Assembly (NCBI GenBank): GCA_036924085.1
Contig: JAVGWX010000007.1
Span: 100,272,886-100,336,885 of the forward strand
Source: Ariolimax columbianus
Lineage: Eukaryota; Mollusca; Gastropoda; Stylommatophora; Arionidae
DNA: 64,000 nt
Direction of reading: 5' to 3'
In this document: piece by piece, positions 1-15,049 of the stretch
Numbering within the stretch: the stretch's first letter is position 1
Layout of the letters: the number at the start of each line of letters is the position of its first letter
Translations under genes and position numbers: made by a program
The notes under the pieces: model-generated
The model's input: the letters and a program-made list of their open reading frames with translations, nothing else
Database searches by the model: none
What the model was told of the DNA's origin: nothing

Positions 1-3000
1 AGAACTGACTACACTAAGCAGACTGGAATAACCGACACACAGATGACTGACTACACAAAGCAGACTGGATAACCGACACACAGATTACTGACTACACAAA
101 GCAGATTGAAATAACCGACACACTGATGACTGACTATACAAAGCAGACAGGAATAACCGAAACATAGAGGACTGACTACACAAAGCCGACTGGAATAACC
201 GAAACACAGATGACTGACTACACAAAGCAGATTGGAATAACCGACACACATATGACTGACTACACAAAACAGACTGGAATAACCGAAACATAGAGCACTG
301 ACTACACAAAGTAGACTGGAATAACCGAAACACAGATGACTGACTACACAAAGCAGACAGGAATAACCGAAACATAGAGGACTGACTACACAAAGCAGAC
401 TTAGATAACCGAAACACAGATGACTGACTACACAAAGCAGACTGGAATAACCCACACACAGATGACTGACTTCACAAAGCAAACTTGAATAACCGACACA
501 CATATGACTGACTACACAAAGCAGACTGGAATAAGCGACACAGATGACTGACTACACAAAACAGACTGGAATAACCGAAACATAGAGGACTGACTACACA
601 AACCAGACTGGAATAATCGACACACAGATGACTGACTACACAAAGCAGACTGGAATAACCGACACCCAGATGACTGACTACACCAAGCAGACTGCAATAA
701 CCAACACACAGATGACTGACTTCACAAAGCAAACTGGAATAACCGACACACATATGACTGACTACACAAAGCAGACTGGAATAAGCGACACACAGATGAC
801 TGACTACACAAAACAGACTGGAATAACGGAAACATAGAGGACTGACTACACAAACCAGACTGGAATAATCGACACACAGATGACTGACTACACAAAGCAG
901 ACTGGAATAACCGACACACAGATGACTGACTACACAAAGCAGACTGGAATAACTGACACACAGATGACTGACTACACAAAGCAGACTGGAATAACTGACA
1001 CAGATGACTGACTACACAAAGTAGACTGGAATAATCGACACATAGATGACTGACTACACAAAGCAGACTGGAATAACCGACACACAGATGACTGACTACA
1101 CAAAGTAGACTGGAATAATCGACACACAGATGACTGACTACACAAAGCAGACTGGAATAACCGACACACAGATGACTGACTACACAAAGCAGACTGGAAT
1201 AACTGACACACAGATGACTGACTACACAAAGCAGACTGGAATAACTGACACACAGATGACTGACTACACAAAGCAGACTGGAATAACTGACACACAGATG
1301 ACTGACTACACAAAGTAGACTGGAATAACCGAAACACAGATTACTGACTACACAAAGCAGACTGGAATAATCAACACACAGAGGACTGACTACACAAAGC
1401 AGACTGGAATAACCGAAACATAGAGGACTGACTACACAAAGCAGACTGGAATAACCGAAACACAGATGACTGACTACACAAAGCAGACTGGAATAACTGA
1501 CACACAGATGACTGACTACACCAAGCAAACTGCAATAACCCACACACAGAGGACTGACTACACAACGCAGACTGGAATAACCGACACACAGATGACTGAC
1601 TACACAAAGCAGACTGGAATAACCGACACACAGATGACTGACTACACAAAGCAGACTGGATAACCGACACACAGATGACTGACTACACAAAGTAGACTGG
1701 AATAACCGACACACAGATTACTGACTACACAAAGCAGATTGAAATAACCGAAACACAGATGACTGACTACACAAAGCAGACTGGAATAACCGACATACAT
1801 ATGACTGACTACACAAAGCAGACTGGAATAACCGACACACAGATGACTGACTACACAAAGCAGACTGGAATAACCGAAACATAGAGGACTGACTACACAA
1901 AGCAGACTGGAATAACCGAAACACAGATGACTGACTACACAAAGCAGACTGGAATAACTGACACACAGATGACTGACTACACCAAGCAAACTGCAATAAC
2001 CCACACACAGATGACTGACTACACAACGCAGACTGGAATAACCGACACACAGATGACTGACTACACAAAGCAGACTGGAATAACCGACACACAGATGACT
2101 GACTACACAAAGCAGACTGGATAACCGACACACAGATTACTGACTACACAAAGCAGATTGAAATAACCGACACACAGATTACTGACTACACAAAGCAGAT
2201 TGAAATAACCGAAACATAGAGGACTGACTACACAAAGCAGACTGGAATAACCGAAATACAGATGACTGACTACACAAAGCAGACTGGAATAACTGACACA
2301 CAGATGACTGACTACACCAAGCAAACTGCAATAACCCACACACAGATGACTGACTACACAACGCAGACTGGAATAACCGACACACAGATAACTGACTACA
2401 CAAAGCAGACTGGAATAACCGACACACAGATGACTGACTACACAAAGCAGACTGGATAACCGACACACAGATTACTGACTACACAAAGCAGATTGAAATA
2501 ACCGACACACAGATTACTGACTACACAAAGCAGATTGAAATAACCGAAACACAGATGACTGACTACACAAAGCAGACTGGAATAACCGACATACATATGA
2601 CTGACTACACAAAGCAGACTGGAATAACCGACACACAGATGATTGACTACACAAAGCAGACTGGAACATCCGACACACAGATGACTGACTACACAAAGCA
2701 GACTGGAATAACTGAAACATAGATGACTGACTACACAAAGTAGACTGGAATAACCGACACACATATGACTGACTACACAAAGCAGACTGGAATAACTGAC
2801 ACACAGATGACTGACTACACAAAGCAGACTGGAATAACCGAAACATAAAGAACTGACTACACTAAGCAGACTGGAATAACCGACACACAGATGACTGACT
2901 ACACAAAGCAGACTGGAAAACCGACACATATATGACTGACTACACAAAACAGACTGGAATAACCGAAACATAGAGCACTGACTACACAAAGTAGACTGGA

Positions 3001-5842
3001 ATAACCGAAACACAGATGACTGACTACACAAAGCAGACAGGAATAACCGAAACATAGAGGACTGACTACACAAAGCAGACTTAGATAACCGAAACACAGA
3101 TGACTGACTACACAAAGCAGACTGGAATAACCGACATACAGATGACTGACTTCACAAAGCAAACTGGAATAACCGACACACATATGACTGACTACACAAA
3201 GCAGACTGGAATAAGCGACACACAGATGACTGACTACACAAAACAGACTGGAATAACCGAAACATAGAGGACTGACTACACAAACCAGACTGGAATAATC
3301 GACACACAGATGACTGACTACACAAAGCAGACTGGAATAACCGACACCCAGATGACTGACTACACCAAGCAGACTGCAATAACCAACACACAGATGACTG
3401 ACTTCACAAAGCAAACTGGAATAACCGACACACATATGACCGACTACACAAAGCAGACTGGAATAAGCGACACACAGATGACTGACTACACAAAACAGAC
3501 TGGAATAACCGAAACATAGAGGACTGACTACACAAACCAGACTGGAATAATCGACACACAGATGACTGACTACACAAAGCAGACTGGAATAACCGACACA
3601 CAGATGACTGACTACACAAAGCAGACTGGAATAACTGACACACAGATGACTGACTACCCAAAGCAGACTGGAATAACTGACACAGATGACTGACTACACA
3701 AAGTAGACTGGAATAATCGACACACAGATGACTGACTACACAAAGCAGACTGGAATAACCGACACACAGATGACTGACTACACAAAGTAGACTGGAATAA
3801 TCGACACACAGATGACTGACTACACAAAGCAGACTGGAATAACCGACACACAGATGACTGACTACACAAAGCAGACTGGAATAACTGACACACAGATGAC
3901 TGACTACACAAAGCAGACTGGAATAACTGACACACAGATGACTGACTACACAAAGCAGACTGGAATAACTGACACACAGATGACTGACTACACAAAGTAG
4001 ACTAGAATAACCGAAACACAGATGACTGGCTACACAAAGCAGACTGGAATAATCAACACACAGAGGACTGACTACACAAAGCAGACTGGAATAACCGAAA
4101 CATAGAGGACTGACTACACAAAGCAGACTGGAATAACCGAAACACAGATCACTGACTACACAAAGCAGACTGGAATAACTAACACACATATGACTGACTA
4201 CACCAAGCAAACTGCAATAACCCACACACAGATAACTGACTACACAACGCAGACTGGAATAACCGACACACAGATGACTGACTTCACAAAGCAGACTGGA
4301 ATAACCGACACACAGATGACTGACTACACAAAGCAGACTGGAATAACCGACACACAGATGACTGACTACACAAAGCAGACTGGAATAACCGAAACATAGA
4401 TGACTGACTACACAAAGCAGACTGGAATAACCGACACACATATGACTGACTACACAAAGCAGACTGGAATAACTGACACACAGATGACTGACTACACAAA
4501 GCAGACTGGAATAACCGAAACATAGAGAACTGACTACACCAAGCAGACTGGAATAACCGACACACAGATGACTGACTACACAAAGCAGACTGGATAATCG
4601 ACACACAGATTACTGACTACACAAAGCAAACTGGAATAACCGACACACAGATGACAGACTACACAAAGCAGACTGGAATAGCCGAAACATAGATTACTGA
4701 CTACACAAAGCAAACTGGAAGAACCGACACATAGAGGACTGACTACACAAAGCAGACTGGAATAACCGAAACACAGATGACTGACTACACAAAGCTAACT
4801 GGAATAACCGACATATATGATTGACTACACAAAGCAAACTGGAATAACCGACACACAGATGACTGACAACACCAAGCAAACTGGAATGCCTGACACACGG
4901 AGAACTGACTACATAAGGCAGACTGAGATGACCGACACATAGAGGACTGACTACATAAGACAGACTGGGATGACCGACACACAGAGGACTGACTACACAA
5001 AGCAGACAGGAATAACCGAAACATAGAGGACTGACTACACAAAGCAGACTGGAATAACCGAAACACAGATGACTGACTACACAAAGCAGACTGGAATAAC
5101 CGAAACATAGAGGACTGACTACACAAAGTAGACTGGAATAACCGACACACAGATGACTGACTACACAAAGCAGACAGGAATAACCGAAACATAGAGGACT
5201 GACTACACATAGCAGACTGGGATAACCGAAACACAGATGACTGACTACACAAAGCAGACTGGAATAACCGACACACAGATGACTGACTACACCAAGCAAA
5301 CTGGAATAACCCACACACAGATGACTGACTACACAAAGGAAACTGGAATAACCGACACACAGATGACTGACTACACAAAGCAGACTGGAATAACCGACAC
5401 ACAGATGACTGACTACACAAAGCAGACTGGAATAACCGAAACATAGAGGACTTACTACACAAACCAGACTGGAATAACCAAAACACAGATGACTGACTAC
5501 ACAAAGCAGAATGGAATAACCGAAACATAGAGGACTGACTACACAAAGCAAACTGGAATAACCGAAACACAGATGACTGACTACACAAAGCAGACTGGAA
5601 TAGCCGAAACATAGATGACTGACTACACAAAGCAGACTGGAATAACCAACACACAGATGACTGACTACACAATGCAGACTGAGATGACCGACACACAGAG
5701 GACTGACTACAAGGCAAACTGAGATGACCGACACACAGAGGACTACACGAGGCAGACTGAGATGACCGACACACAGAGGACTACACGAGGCAGACTGGGA
5801 TGACCGACACACAGAGAACTACACAATCCAAACTGGGATAAC
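1..5842. repeat. 42-bp minisatellite array with higher-order structure
   Basis: About 138 tandem units of 42 bp, centred on 'gactgactacacaaagcaga'. Two unit classes alternate, one with 'ccgacacacagatg' and one with 'ccgaaacatagagg'. The array is cut by the left window edge, so its true start is unseen. Units degrade and shorten after about 5690. Forty-two bases is 14 codons, so short stretches stay open in several frames, but in-frame stops recur (for example 'aagtag'), so this is not a gene. Long-range copies at an offset of about 2680 bp show block-wise duplication. Confidence 0.97.
1466..2459. repeat. triplicated 198-bp sub-block inside the 42-bp array
   Basis: Nearly identical 198-bp segments start at 1466, 1927 and 2262 (offsets 461 and 335 bp, close to 11 and 8 units). 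Each carries the same diagnostic unit variants in the same order ('accaagcaaactgcaataac', then 'acaacgcagactgg'). A related version lies near 4190. This is second-level higher-order repetition. Confidence 0.85.
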
Positions 5843-5930
5843 ACCATACGACAATCTATAAGAGATCCCAGGTTAGATTAGGACGAAGAGGAAGATAGCA
5901 TATATAATAGTATGGCGCTCTTTCTGGCAA

Positions 5931-6600
5931 AATAGCTAAATATTGATCATCTAAGTATTGATTGTCTATGTATTGAATAGCTAAATATTGATCATCTAAG
6001 TATTTATTATCTATATATTGAATGGCTAAATATTGATCATCTAAGTATTGATTGTCTATATATTGAATAGCTAAATATTGATCATCTAAGTATTGATTGT
6101 CTATATATTGAATAGCTAAATATTGATCATCTAAGTATTGATTTTCTATATATTGAATAGCTAAATATTGATTATCTAAGTATTGATTTCCTGTATATTG
6201 AATAGCTAAATATTGATCATTCAAGCATTGATTGTCTAATTATATTGTGACTAAGGATCGACTGTCTGTCTAAGTACTGATTGATTAAATATTGACGGGC
6301 TAAGCATTGATTGACTAAGCATTGACAATCTAAGTTTTGACTTGTATAAATTGACTAAACATTAATTGCTTAAGAATTGGTCGATTAAGTGTTGATTGTT
6401 AAAGTATTGATTGTTTAAGTATTAGTTATCTAAGCAATGGTGGATTAAGTATTGAATGTGAAAGTATTTATTATGTACTATTGGTTTATGAATGCCTAAG
6501 TATTGATAATATGTGGATTGATTGTCTAAGAATTGATAGTCTATATATCGATGGTCTAGTTAACGATTGTCTGAGAATAGATGCTCAAAGTATTGAAGAT
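5931..6600. repeat. 45-bp AT-rich minisatellite, degenerate at its right end
   Basis: About 6.5 good units of 45 bp (5931-6236), built from variants of 'taagtattgattgtctatat' and 'gctaaatattgatcat'. The unit is itself composed of related 15-bp pieces. To the right the 15-bp pieces continue in degenerate form to about 6600. The minus strand is open over the good units, but this is low-complexity sequence and not supported as coding. Confidence 0.9.
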
Positions 6601-8146
6601 CGACGTGTGCTGTAGACATCAATAGTAGTTGAAGTAATGTATAAACACTTTCTTAGCTGTAATGATCTGGTAATGTGTTACTGTTTTCTCCTATTTGCAA
6701 CATGAGACTATTCGTATTAGCAACATTTATGCCAGAAATAATTGCGTGACCTTCGTTTTATGTGAGGTTCTAAGAATACGTGTTAAAATATTCGCAAATA
6801 CTCTGCTCTAGATTCAGTATTGATCGAAGCATTATTAACCTGAAGATACTTTCAGACTGCTGTAAAAACAGCCAGACAAAGCTACGTGTGTACAAGATAG
6901 TCAAAGATCTGAGATCATCATCAGGCGTCGTGACAACTTGTGGAACTGTAGTCTGTTCGACCTTCTCCAGCTGCGAAGTCAGTGAAAGAAACCGTGTCTC
7001 AAGAGGTCATGATAGACCTGAATTGCTGTCTGTCTAAAACACCGCTCGATAGATAATCTGTATAAGGATCACATTAACATGGATTCTCCTTCGGGCTGTA
7101 AGCTTTCAACGGTACCGTCTCCCTCTTGGTGTGAGAGTAAACTGCAAGCGTCGAGTCCTGGATGAAGTGCTGGTCGGGTTAATAAAGGTCAACACGAGCC
7201 AAGACTGAAGTTACGTGTGTACTCGTCAGCGATAACTGTGAGAGTTATTTCTGTGCTTACGACAAAGACAATTTCACAACCGGAAGACAGTAATTGTGGT
7301 ATTTCTACCATTGGAACAGCCATTTGTCTTGCTCTTATAATTGGACTACCGGTATCTGCCACTACACACCAGTCACCAATCGAAGTGTGTACTCGTAAAC
7401 TCTATTCTTTGTTTTTAAGTAATCCATGTTTACACTATTTATAGCCACGCTCAGCGACAGTGCACCATTGTCATATCTACACGTGACAGTAGAGTACATC
7501 AAAATGTACTTATGACAATTGATATGTATATATATGTATATATATAAAATCACACTAGGCTATTTGTATACGCCCATGTTATAGTGGACTTTTAGAAATG
7601 GATTTACGACCGTGTGTATAGTTATATCTTTCACAATATCAAAGTACATATGTTTTAATAGATGCATGGGTTTTCTTTGAACTATACCAGGATAGTATGC
7701 CAAGACGTTGCATGACCGTGCTATATCTTACTACTTCTACGGTTACTTGACTAGATCTAACAAACGACATGCCAACGGGTGCGAACACACGATTGAAAAT
7801 TATTTCATACAAACATAAACTGTTGTATTTGTTAGGCAACATTTAGGAGAAAGAAAGGTGAACTCCTGAGGCAAAAGGCAAAATTCATAGGTTAGCAAAA
7901 GGATGATAGATAGATCACGTGACTATCTGCCATCTTGACATGTATGCCCATCTACAACAAATTTGTTTTACAGAAAGATGTGCGTAGGCATGAGTGCATA
8001 TACCAGTGACATAGAACAATTATTAGGTTCAAGGTTTACTTTTATTTACATACTTTTCTTTCGTCAAAGCACGTCCCGTTCAACTTTGATACAGTCTTCA
8101 TCGGTAGCACGACACATCAAACAAAAATCTTAAATAAGACAGAACT
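6601..8146. other. unique-looking interval with no supported gene
   Basis: Moderately AT-rich sequence without tandem structure, apart from a short TA/TG-rich tract near 7525-7550. The open frames are short (85 codons or fewer) and show no family motif that I recognise. I see no splice-flanked exon with convincing content. Confidence 0.6.
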
Positions 8147-8932
8147 CCTACATGAGACCAAACTCCTACACATCGACTTCATGAGACCAAACTCCGACAT
8201 ACATCGACTTTGCGAGACCAAACTCCCATATACATCAACTTTGCGAGACCAAACTCCCCATACATCGATTTTGCGACACCAAATTCCAATATACATCAAC
8301 TTTGCGAGACCAAACTCCAACATACATTGACTTTGCGAGACCAAACTCCCACATACATCGACTTTGCGAGACCAAACTCCAACATACATTGACTTTGCGA
8401 GACCAAACTCCCACATACATCGACTTTGCGAGACCAAACTCCAACATACATTGACTTTGCGAGACCAAACTCCCACATACATCGACTTTGCGAGACCAAA
8501 CTCCCACATACATCGACTTTGCGAGACCAAACTGCAACATACATTGACTTTGCGAGACCAAACTCCCACATACATCGACTTTGCGAGACCAAACTCCAAC
8601 ATACATTGACTTTGCGAGACCAAACTCCCACATACATCGACTTTGCGAGACCAAACTCCCACATACATCGACTTTGCGAGACCAAACTCCAACATACATT
8701 GACTTTGCGAGACCAAACTCCAATATACATCGACTTTGCGAGACCAAACTCCCACATACATCGACTTTGCGAGACCAAACTCCCACATACATCGACTTTG
8801 CGAGACCAAACTCCAACATACATTGACTTTGCGAGACCAAACTCCAATATACATCGACTTTGCGAGACCAAACTCCCACATACATCGACTTTGAGAGACC
8901 AAACTCCCACATACATCGACTTTCAGGCTTGA
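8147..8932. repeat. 31-bp minisatellite array
   Basis: About 25 units of 31 bp with core 'catcgactttgcgagaccaa'. Variant classes differ by 'acatcg/acattg' and 'ccaac/cccac'. Because 31 is not a multiple of 3 and the unit has no stop on the minus strand, three minus frames and several plus frames stay open for 200 codons or more. That is an artefact of composition. Confidence 0.97.
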
Positions 8933-10880
8933 CATATTGAGAACAGGTAGTGAGTGCTGCCATCTTCTTCACAACCCTAGAGGACCACTCCGACCATTCT
9001 GGTGGGCATGCACAAATTACCACAATTTACTCAACCGTGACTGCGTCTCTACAACACTACCACTACAAATTGTAGGCTGCCCAAAACTGTAGAGCCGAAT
9101 ACAAAACGAAACATATTTACCACAAGATGAAGCTCTCCACTTCTGATATGAAGACAACTGGTAAATTATGTTCTACCCTTGCCCAATTGCTTAGGATTTA
9201 AATGCCACTACGGAAGCTGAATACAGTGTATTAATTCCTTTCGGAGCAGACGACCCGTGTGACAAGCCATATGAAAAACGATTGAGTATGTAGGTTGTAG
9301 CACTGCGCGATATAATAGAGCTCCCAAGTGCTTATTAAAGTGCCAATGACAGGGACCAACAATGGAGGAGGGAGTCCCTGGGAAGTAGGAGTGGAGGGAG
9401 GTAGTTTGATGACAAGATTAGCAACAAACTCTGAGAACTCCCGTACTGCTGTCATGGTTGCGGCGTGAAGTGCCGGGAATACCACCCCGAGGGCTCCTCA
9501 AAATCTTGGGCAAATATTTTCAATGTTTGACGACTCAGGCCTGATTGAGGGGGGACCCGGTGCACACATCTCGCGCTACTGATGACTTCCTCAGCGCCAC
9601 CAGGAAGGATAGATAGAGATGAGATCAACTTTTGATTCTGTGGCGAGTTGTGTGTGTGTTTGTGTGTGTCTGGAGCGGGCGGGGAGGTGGGGGGGGGGGG
9701 GGTTGCAAATATTAAATACGGAGAAGAACAGATAAATGTCTTCGAAGGGCAAGGCTGAATGACGTAAGTCTTCAGGACACGAACGTGCGGTGTCAACCAC
9801 CCAAAAAACGCATCATTATGATTTAATGTGATCACGTGACACAGCAGATGAATGCTGTTAAATAACTTGGAGGATATTATGAGACACTTGTCCAGGTCCT
9901 AGGAGGCTGAAGGAGTGGATAAGCGGATTCATTTCTATCAAAACAGGAGCGGGAGGGGCGCGGTCTTGTCGGCTGACATGAGTATCTGTTGTGGCACTGA
10001 CATGTGAAGTGACGTGAAAAATATTGGGATGCAAAGATAGTTTGAAAGTGGAGGATTCACCTGAAGTTGGATCCACAAAACACAGAGGTAGACCATGTGC
10101 AGTCAGAGATAATTGGATGTTCCAGCGTACTTGTTCATGTGAAAGGATTGCAGCGCTGTAGAGGCCGTAAGCGAAGCGTGAGACGGTCCTGGAGTGCTAT
10201 ACGTATTGTCCAATCATCTGTCAGAACGAGGCAGTTTACAACAGGATCAAGTCCTCAGGACAATGCCACGTAGTGTGCCATACGTTCTCACATTCAGGGG
10301 CGATAAACCTTTTTACGTCATGGCATATTAACTTATTTGAGAAGCGAGAATTGCCAGCTTAAAATTCAATTTGATTTCCCTGAGCACTTGTAAATGTTTT
10401 GTGTGCTGCATTGGAAAAAGGAAATCATTCTTGGTCTATTTTACTTTCTGGTCTCGCCTAACTCTTCATTTCAAGGGTTCAATATGGCGACCCATATGCC
10501 TGTTTGGCGTGAGAGTGGGGGCATAGTCTGAAGACGAGGAAGGATTTAGTAGGAGGCGAAAATTGCTGCCGGGGGGAAGGCATGAATTATGGAGAGGAAA
10601 ATTGGTTTGTCGGGGCACAGGGTGAGATGAACGTTTTGTCTGGGCCAGTAGGATGCTACCGTAAAGGTCAGTGGTGGGTAAAGCCAACCCAGAAGATGGA
10701 GGAAACGTTATGAAAGAGAAGCCTACAGGTTTGGCAAGTTATCAATTATTTACGCGGGAACTAACAGACAAAAGATCAATTATTTTCTAAATAAATTGTA
10801 AAAGGCTATTCATCATTTTGACATTGAACCATTATTGAAAGCCAATAATATCTCATGTAAACAATGGACGTGATTCCCGA
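8933..10880. other. interval with no supported gene; G-run and GT tract inside
   Basis: No recognisable coding domain. It contains a GT-rich tract (about 9648-9672) and a G homopolymer near 9689-9702. Parts (9340-9460, 10,490-10,690) are G/A-rich on the plus strand. Confidence 0.55.
9689..9702. repeat. G homopolymer tract
   Basis: Run of about 14 G residues preceded by G-rich sequence ('gagcgggcggggaggt'). Copy number in such runs is assembly-sensitive. Confidence 0.9.
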
Positions 10881-11565
10881 ATGTACTCATCAACTCACTG
10901 TCCTTATACTGTCATAAACATTTCGTCATGACTTGTCTACAATTTTCACAACAAATTAAAGTCAATATTCCACATTTCCCCAATATCTCACAGTTATTAT
11001 GTATACTCAATAACTCACACTCAAGGTTATACAATCTCACAAATAATTCGTAGTCAACTTTCAACTATCCCCTCAGCAACTCACGTCAACTTTCAGCAAT
11101 TTCAGAAATAACGCGCAGCCAATGTTCTTCGGCTTTAATAATAACTCACAGTCAAGTTTTCTCAGCGTCAATAATAACTCACAATCAAGTTTTCTCTGCG
11201 TCAATAATAACTCACAGTCAAGTTTTCTCTGCTTCAATATTAACTCACAGTCAAGTTTTCTCAGCGTCAATAATAACTCACAGTCAAGTTTTCTCTACGT
11301 CAATAATAACTCACAGTCAAGGTTCCATAATCTGGATCAATAATTCCCAGTCAAGATTTGATAAATCTATTTTTTAAACTCAGATTCCCCAAACCCATTA
11401 ACAAAGACTCACAGTCAAAGATCAGCATTTTCACGAACAACATCCACCCATAGTTTAACAATTTCAGTTATAATTGCGTTTTGTTTCACAATGTCCTCAA
11501 GAACACAGTTCCACAATTTCACGAATAACTGGCAGTCAAATGTCACAGATGTCTCCAATAACATA
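10881..11565. repeat. 33-bp minisatellite with degenerate flanks
   Basis: The core at about 11,130-11,335 holds six or so 33-bp units containing 'aataataactcacagtcaag' and 'ttttctcagcgtc'. On both sides (from about 10,880 and to about 11,565) scattered 'actcacagtcaa' motifs suggest an older, decayed extension of the same array. Confidence 0.85.
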
Positions 11566-11579
11566 GTCACCTTTCGACA

Positions 11580-12130
11580 ATCACATTAATGGCTCATTTC
11601 ATCCCCACCCCGTCTACCCCACCACAAATATCTCTTACCTTTTCCAACACTATCATCATTTCTCCGCAAACTGCGAATATCTTCGTCACTCAACCCATCC
11701 ATATTTGATTCTTAAACAACCAGTCCCCACCCCCCTCTTCTTTTCAGCACGCTTATCGCCTCCCTGCCCCCCCCCCCCAACCACACTTACCTCACGAAAT
11801 GCCCCAAACATTTATACGCTCTTTAACTCGCCCATCTCTTCCCTGGCCAACCTGCCCATCCTCCTATCCACCGCACCCCCACAGCACGCCTATCTTTTCC
11901 CTCCACCTCCAATCAACCCACCGATATCCCTGTCCATATGCCCTCATCTCGCTGCCCATCAGCAGTCACCCCCGTGACCAACCCGTCCAGCTCCAGCTCA
12001 AACCTACCTCAACCAGTCGTCATTCTACCGATCTCTTCCACCATCTACAACTCGCCCACCACCACCACCAATATATAAGCCCCTCAACCTACCCATCCAC
12101 TCAGATTTCCAAGGCTCAACAGGCCTGACC
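11580..12130. other. C/T-rich low-complexity interval
   Basis: Pyrimidine-biased, G-poor on the plus strand, rich in 'cccatc', 'ccaccc' and 'tccct' runs, and including a C homopolymer near 11,766-11,778. Two overlapping frames stay open because G and stop triplets are rare. The proline/serine-rich translation is compositional and not evidence for a protein. Confidence 0.6.
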
Positions 12131-12586
12131 AGTGTGCCATTTGCCTCGTGCCAACTTCATATTGAACACAAATTCAATCTTTGGGTAACAACTTCTGAAA
12201 AAAGCAACAATTAAAGGAATAACTAGGTCAAGACCACAATTTGTTGAAAATGTGATTGTAATTCATCTTGTTCGCCTATGTTAATCGTATGCCCACCGCA
12301 AATCCAATTGGGTCATCGGGTCATAGTTCATATTATGCGAAAATTAGTTTTGTCCAATTCTGTTGCGAGAACTGTTGTATGTATCCAATTATAGAGACCT
12401 GCCTCGTGTGCTTACACCCTGCTATATGTTATACAGATTACTGGAGCAATTCAGAATTGAATATGGAACAAACAAACTTGCAGTTATATATTAATATATA
12501 TATATCCACAAGGATGGATGAATGGATTGCAAAGAAAGATGTGAAATGATAGTGGATAAATGAATGGACAGAACGTGCGAGGTGCG
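12131..12586. other. interval with no supported feature
   Basis: AT-rich sequence between the C-rich block and the GATA array. One 93-codon frame (12,268-12,549) has no recognisable domain and runs into simple sequence. Confidence 0.5.
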
Positions 12587-13322
<736 letters not shown>

Positions 13323-13559
13323 CGTCGAATCAAGTTGTTATGTGTCAATTTCAGAATGGGACAAGGGAAATCACCAGAAGGGTCAGTGACTGAAAGGGGA
13401 CATAAGCGTGAGAAATGCTGAGTCATGGAAATAGGTACAGATCATGTAGTGATGGGTGGGTTCCAGGAGAGGGGGTCCCCGAGGAGGGGGTCGGGGGGTG
13501 GTGTTGCGGCGTGTCCGTCAGTGTGTCCATGTAGGTATGTGAGAGTGAGCGCATATAGG

Positions 13560-14115
13560 CTGGCATTTCGTGCCGACTACCACTTTTTACTGTGTACATG
13601 AAGATATGTCCGTGTGTACGCGTAGATGTGTATGTTCGTGTTTACATATGCTTCTAACCAACCGTACATTAGGATGTCTGGCGGTATGTACACGTAGGTG
13701 TATAAGAGTGACCATACGTAGGTGTATGTGTGTGTGTACATGCAAGTTTCTGACTTCCTGTACACATGTCTACATGAATACGTATGTTGATGGTAGTATG
13801 TACATATGGCCATGTGTACATGTAGGCGTAGAAGAATATGTACATGTAGGCGTAGGCGTATAGACGTACGTAATGAATACTATGTTGATGGTAGTATGTA
13901 CATATAACCGTGTGTACATGTAGGTGTAGAACAATATGTACGCGCATTGTGTGTCCTTATGTACAATTAGGTTTAGAGCCATGTGTAAACGCTTGCTTAG
14001 GACCGTGTGTACATGCTGGCTTAGGACCGTATCTACACGCTGGCTTAGAACCATGTGTACATGCTGCCTTCGGACCGTGTGTACATGCTGCTTTAGGACC
14101 GTGTCTAGATTGTGG
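13560..14115. repeat. degenerate 'gtgtacatgtagg' repeats ending in a 24-bp array
   Basis: From about 13,560, loosely repeated 'gtacatgtaggtgta'-like motifs recur every 25-60 bp. At 13,995-14,112 they become a clearer 24-bp array of five units with 'accgtgtgtacatgctggct'. This looks like an old array with a younger homogenised end. Confidence 0.7.
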
Positions 14116-14315
14116 CAAATGACCGTTCTCTGAGTACCTAAAAGAAAACCTAACAATTCATTCATCTGTCTATTGCATAAGTCCGACGTGGACTTTATGA
14201 AGTTTAGGAATAAAGATAACCTAAACAAGCAGTTGCCGCACAGTGTGTACGGTTAGGTTGCTTTTTCTTATTTCCAGCAGAAAAAAGTCTAGGTGTCCTC
14301 AACTGGGAACAACCT

Positions 14316-14494
14316 AATGACTAGTAGACCCCTCGGCCACCATGTCCTAACCTAGGATCGACGCCCTGACTAGTAGACCCCTCGGCCACCATGTCCTAAC
14401 CTAGGATCAACCCCCCTGACTAGTAGACCCCTCGGCCACCATGTCCTAACCTAGGATCAACCCCCAGACTAGTAGACCCTCGCCCACCCGACTC
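14316..14494. repeat. 49-bp tandem repeat, about 3.5 units
   Basis: Repeat starts at about 14,319, 14,368, 14,418 and 14,467 (spacing 49-50). The unit contains 'gactagtagacccctcggcc' and 'accatgtcctaacctaggat'. Units are nearly identical, so the array is young or homogenised. Confidence 0.93.
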
Positions 14495-15049
14495 GCCTCC
14501 TTGCTGACAGATATGTGAGAATATACTGAGTTGTGTGTGCAGGTTCCGGGTGGGTGAGTCATGCGACCGTGTGTTGGTGGGATTCACTTGTACAAATAAA
14601 CCAAATGAAACGATGATTGACAGTTTGACACCCCCAGTGCAGCTTCGGGAAACCGGAAGTGGCAGCTAATTGTTTCCATTAAGCGACTGTATGGAGAGCA
14701 CCTTAGCCCAAGGTTCACAGATCGTTGCAACAGATCGCTGTGAGCTGGGCGTTCAGGATGTGGATGCCACAAGCACGACTTTTCTGTTTTGACGTTTAAA
14801 GAAAGTGGTTCTCAAATACCAGAGAGGCGCTCATAATAAAACTACACAGCGTACTCTCCTTAGGAGTGTCTGTTCTGTAACCAAAGATGTGGCGTTTTAG
14901 TTTAGTTGTCCCATCATTCTCATTTCGGTCTGTCAGTTGGATCTGTTTCTGTGTCAGCCATCGCTCACTATGTTCCTGTTTACATGTGTCTGATTTCAGC
15001 TGTACAAGTTAATCAGACTCGCTTCTGACAATGTTTGGAAGTTTGAAGT
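14495..15049. other. interval with no supported feature
   Basis: Non-repetitive at the level I can see. No domain, RNA gene or element end recognised. Confidence 0.5.

Noticed and set aside
722..4606. Cysteine/serine-rich open frames of up to 400 codons on the minus strand
   Set aside because: They follow the 42-bp repeat. Two overlapping frames are open together, and in-unit frameshifts are tolerated, so there is no coding constraint.
1..5842. CRISPR-like repeat pattern
   Set aside because: Units are directly contiguous with no spacers, and the setting is eukaryotic. The same holds for every array in the window.
8117..9023. Three overlapping minus frames of 206-272 codons
   Set aside because: A 31-bp repeat with no stops; all frames open.
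9230..9835. Proline- and histidine-rich minus-strand frames near the G-run
   Set aside because: They depend on low-complexity GT and G tracts, with no domain.
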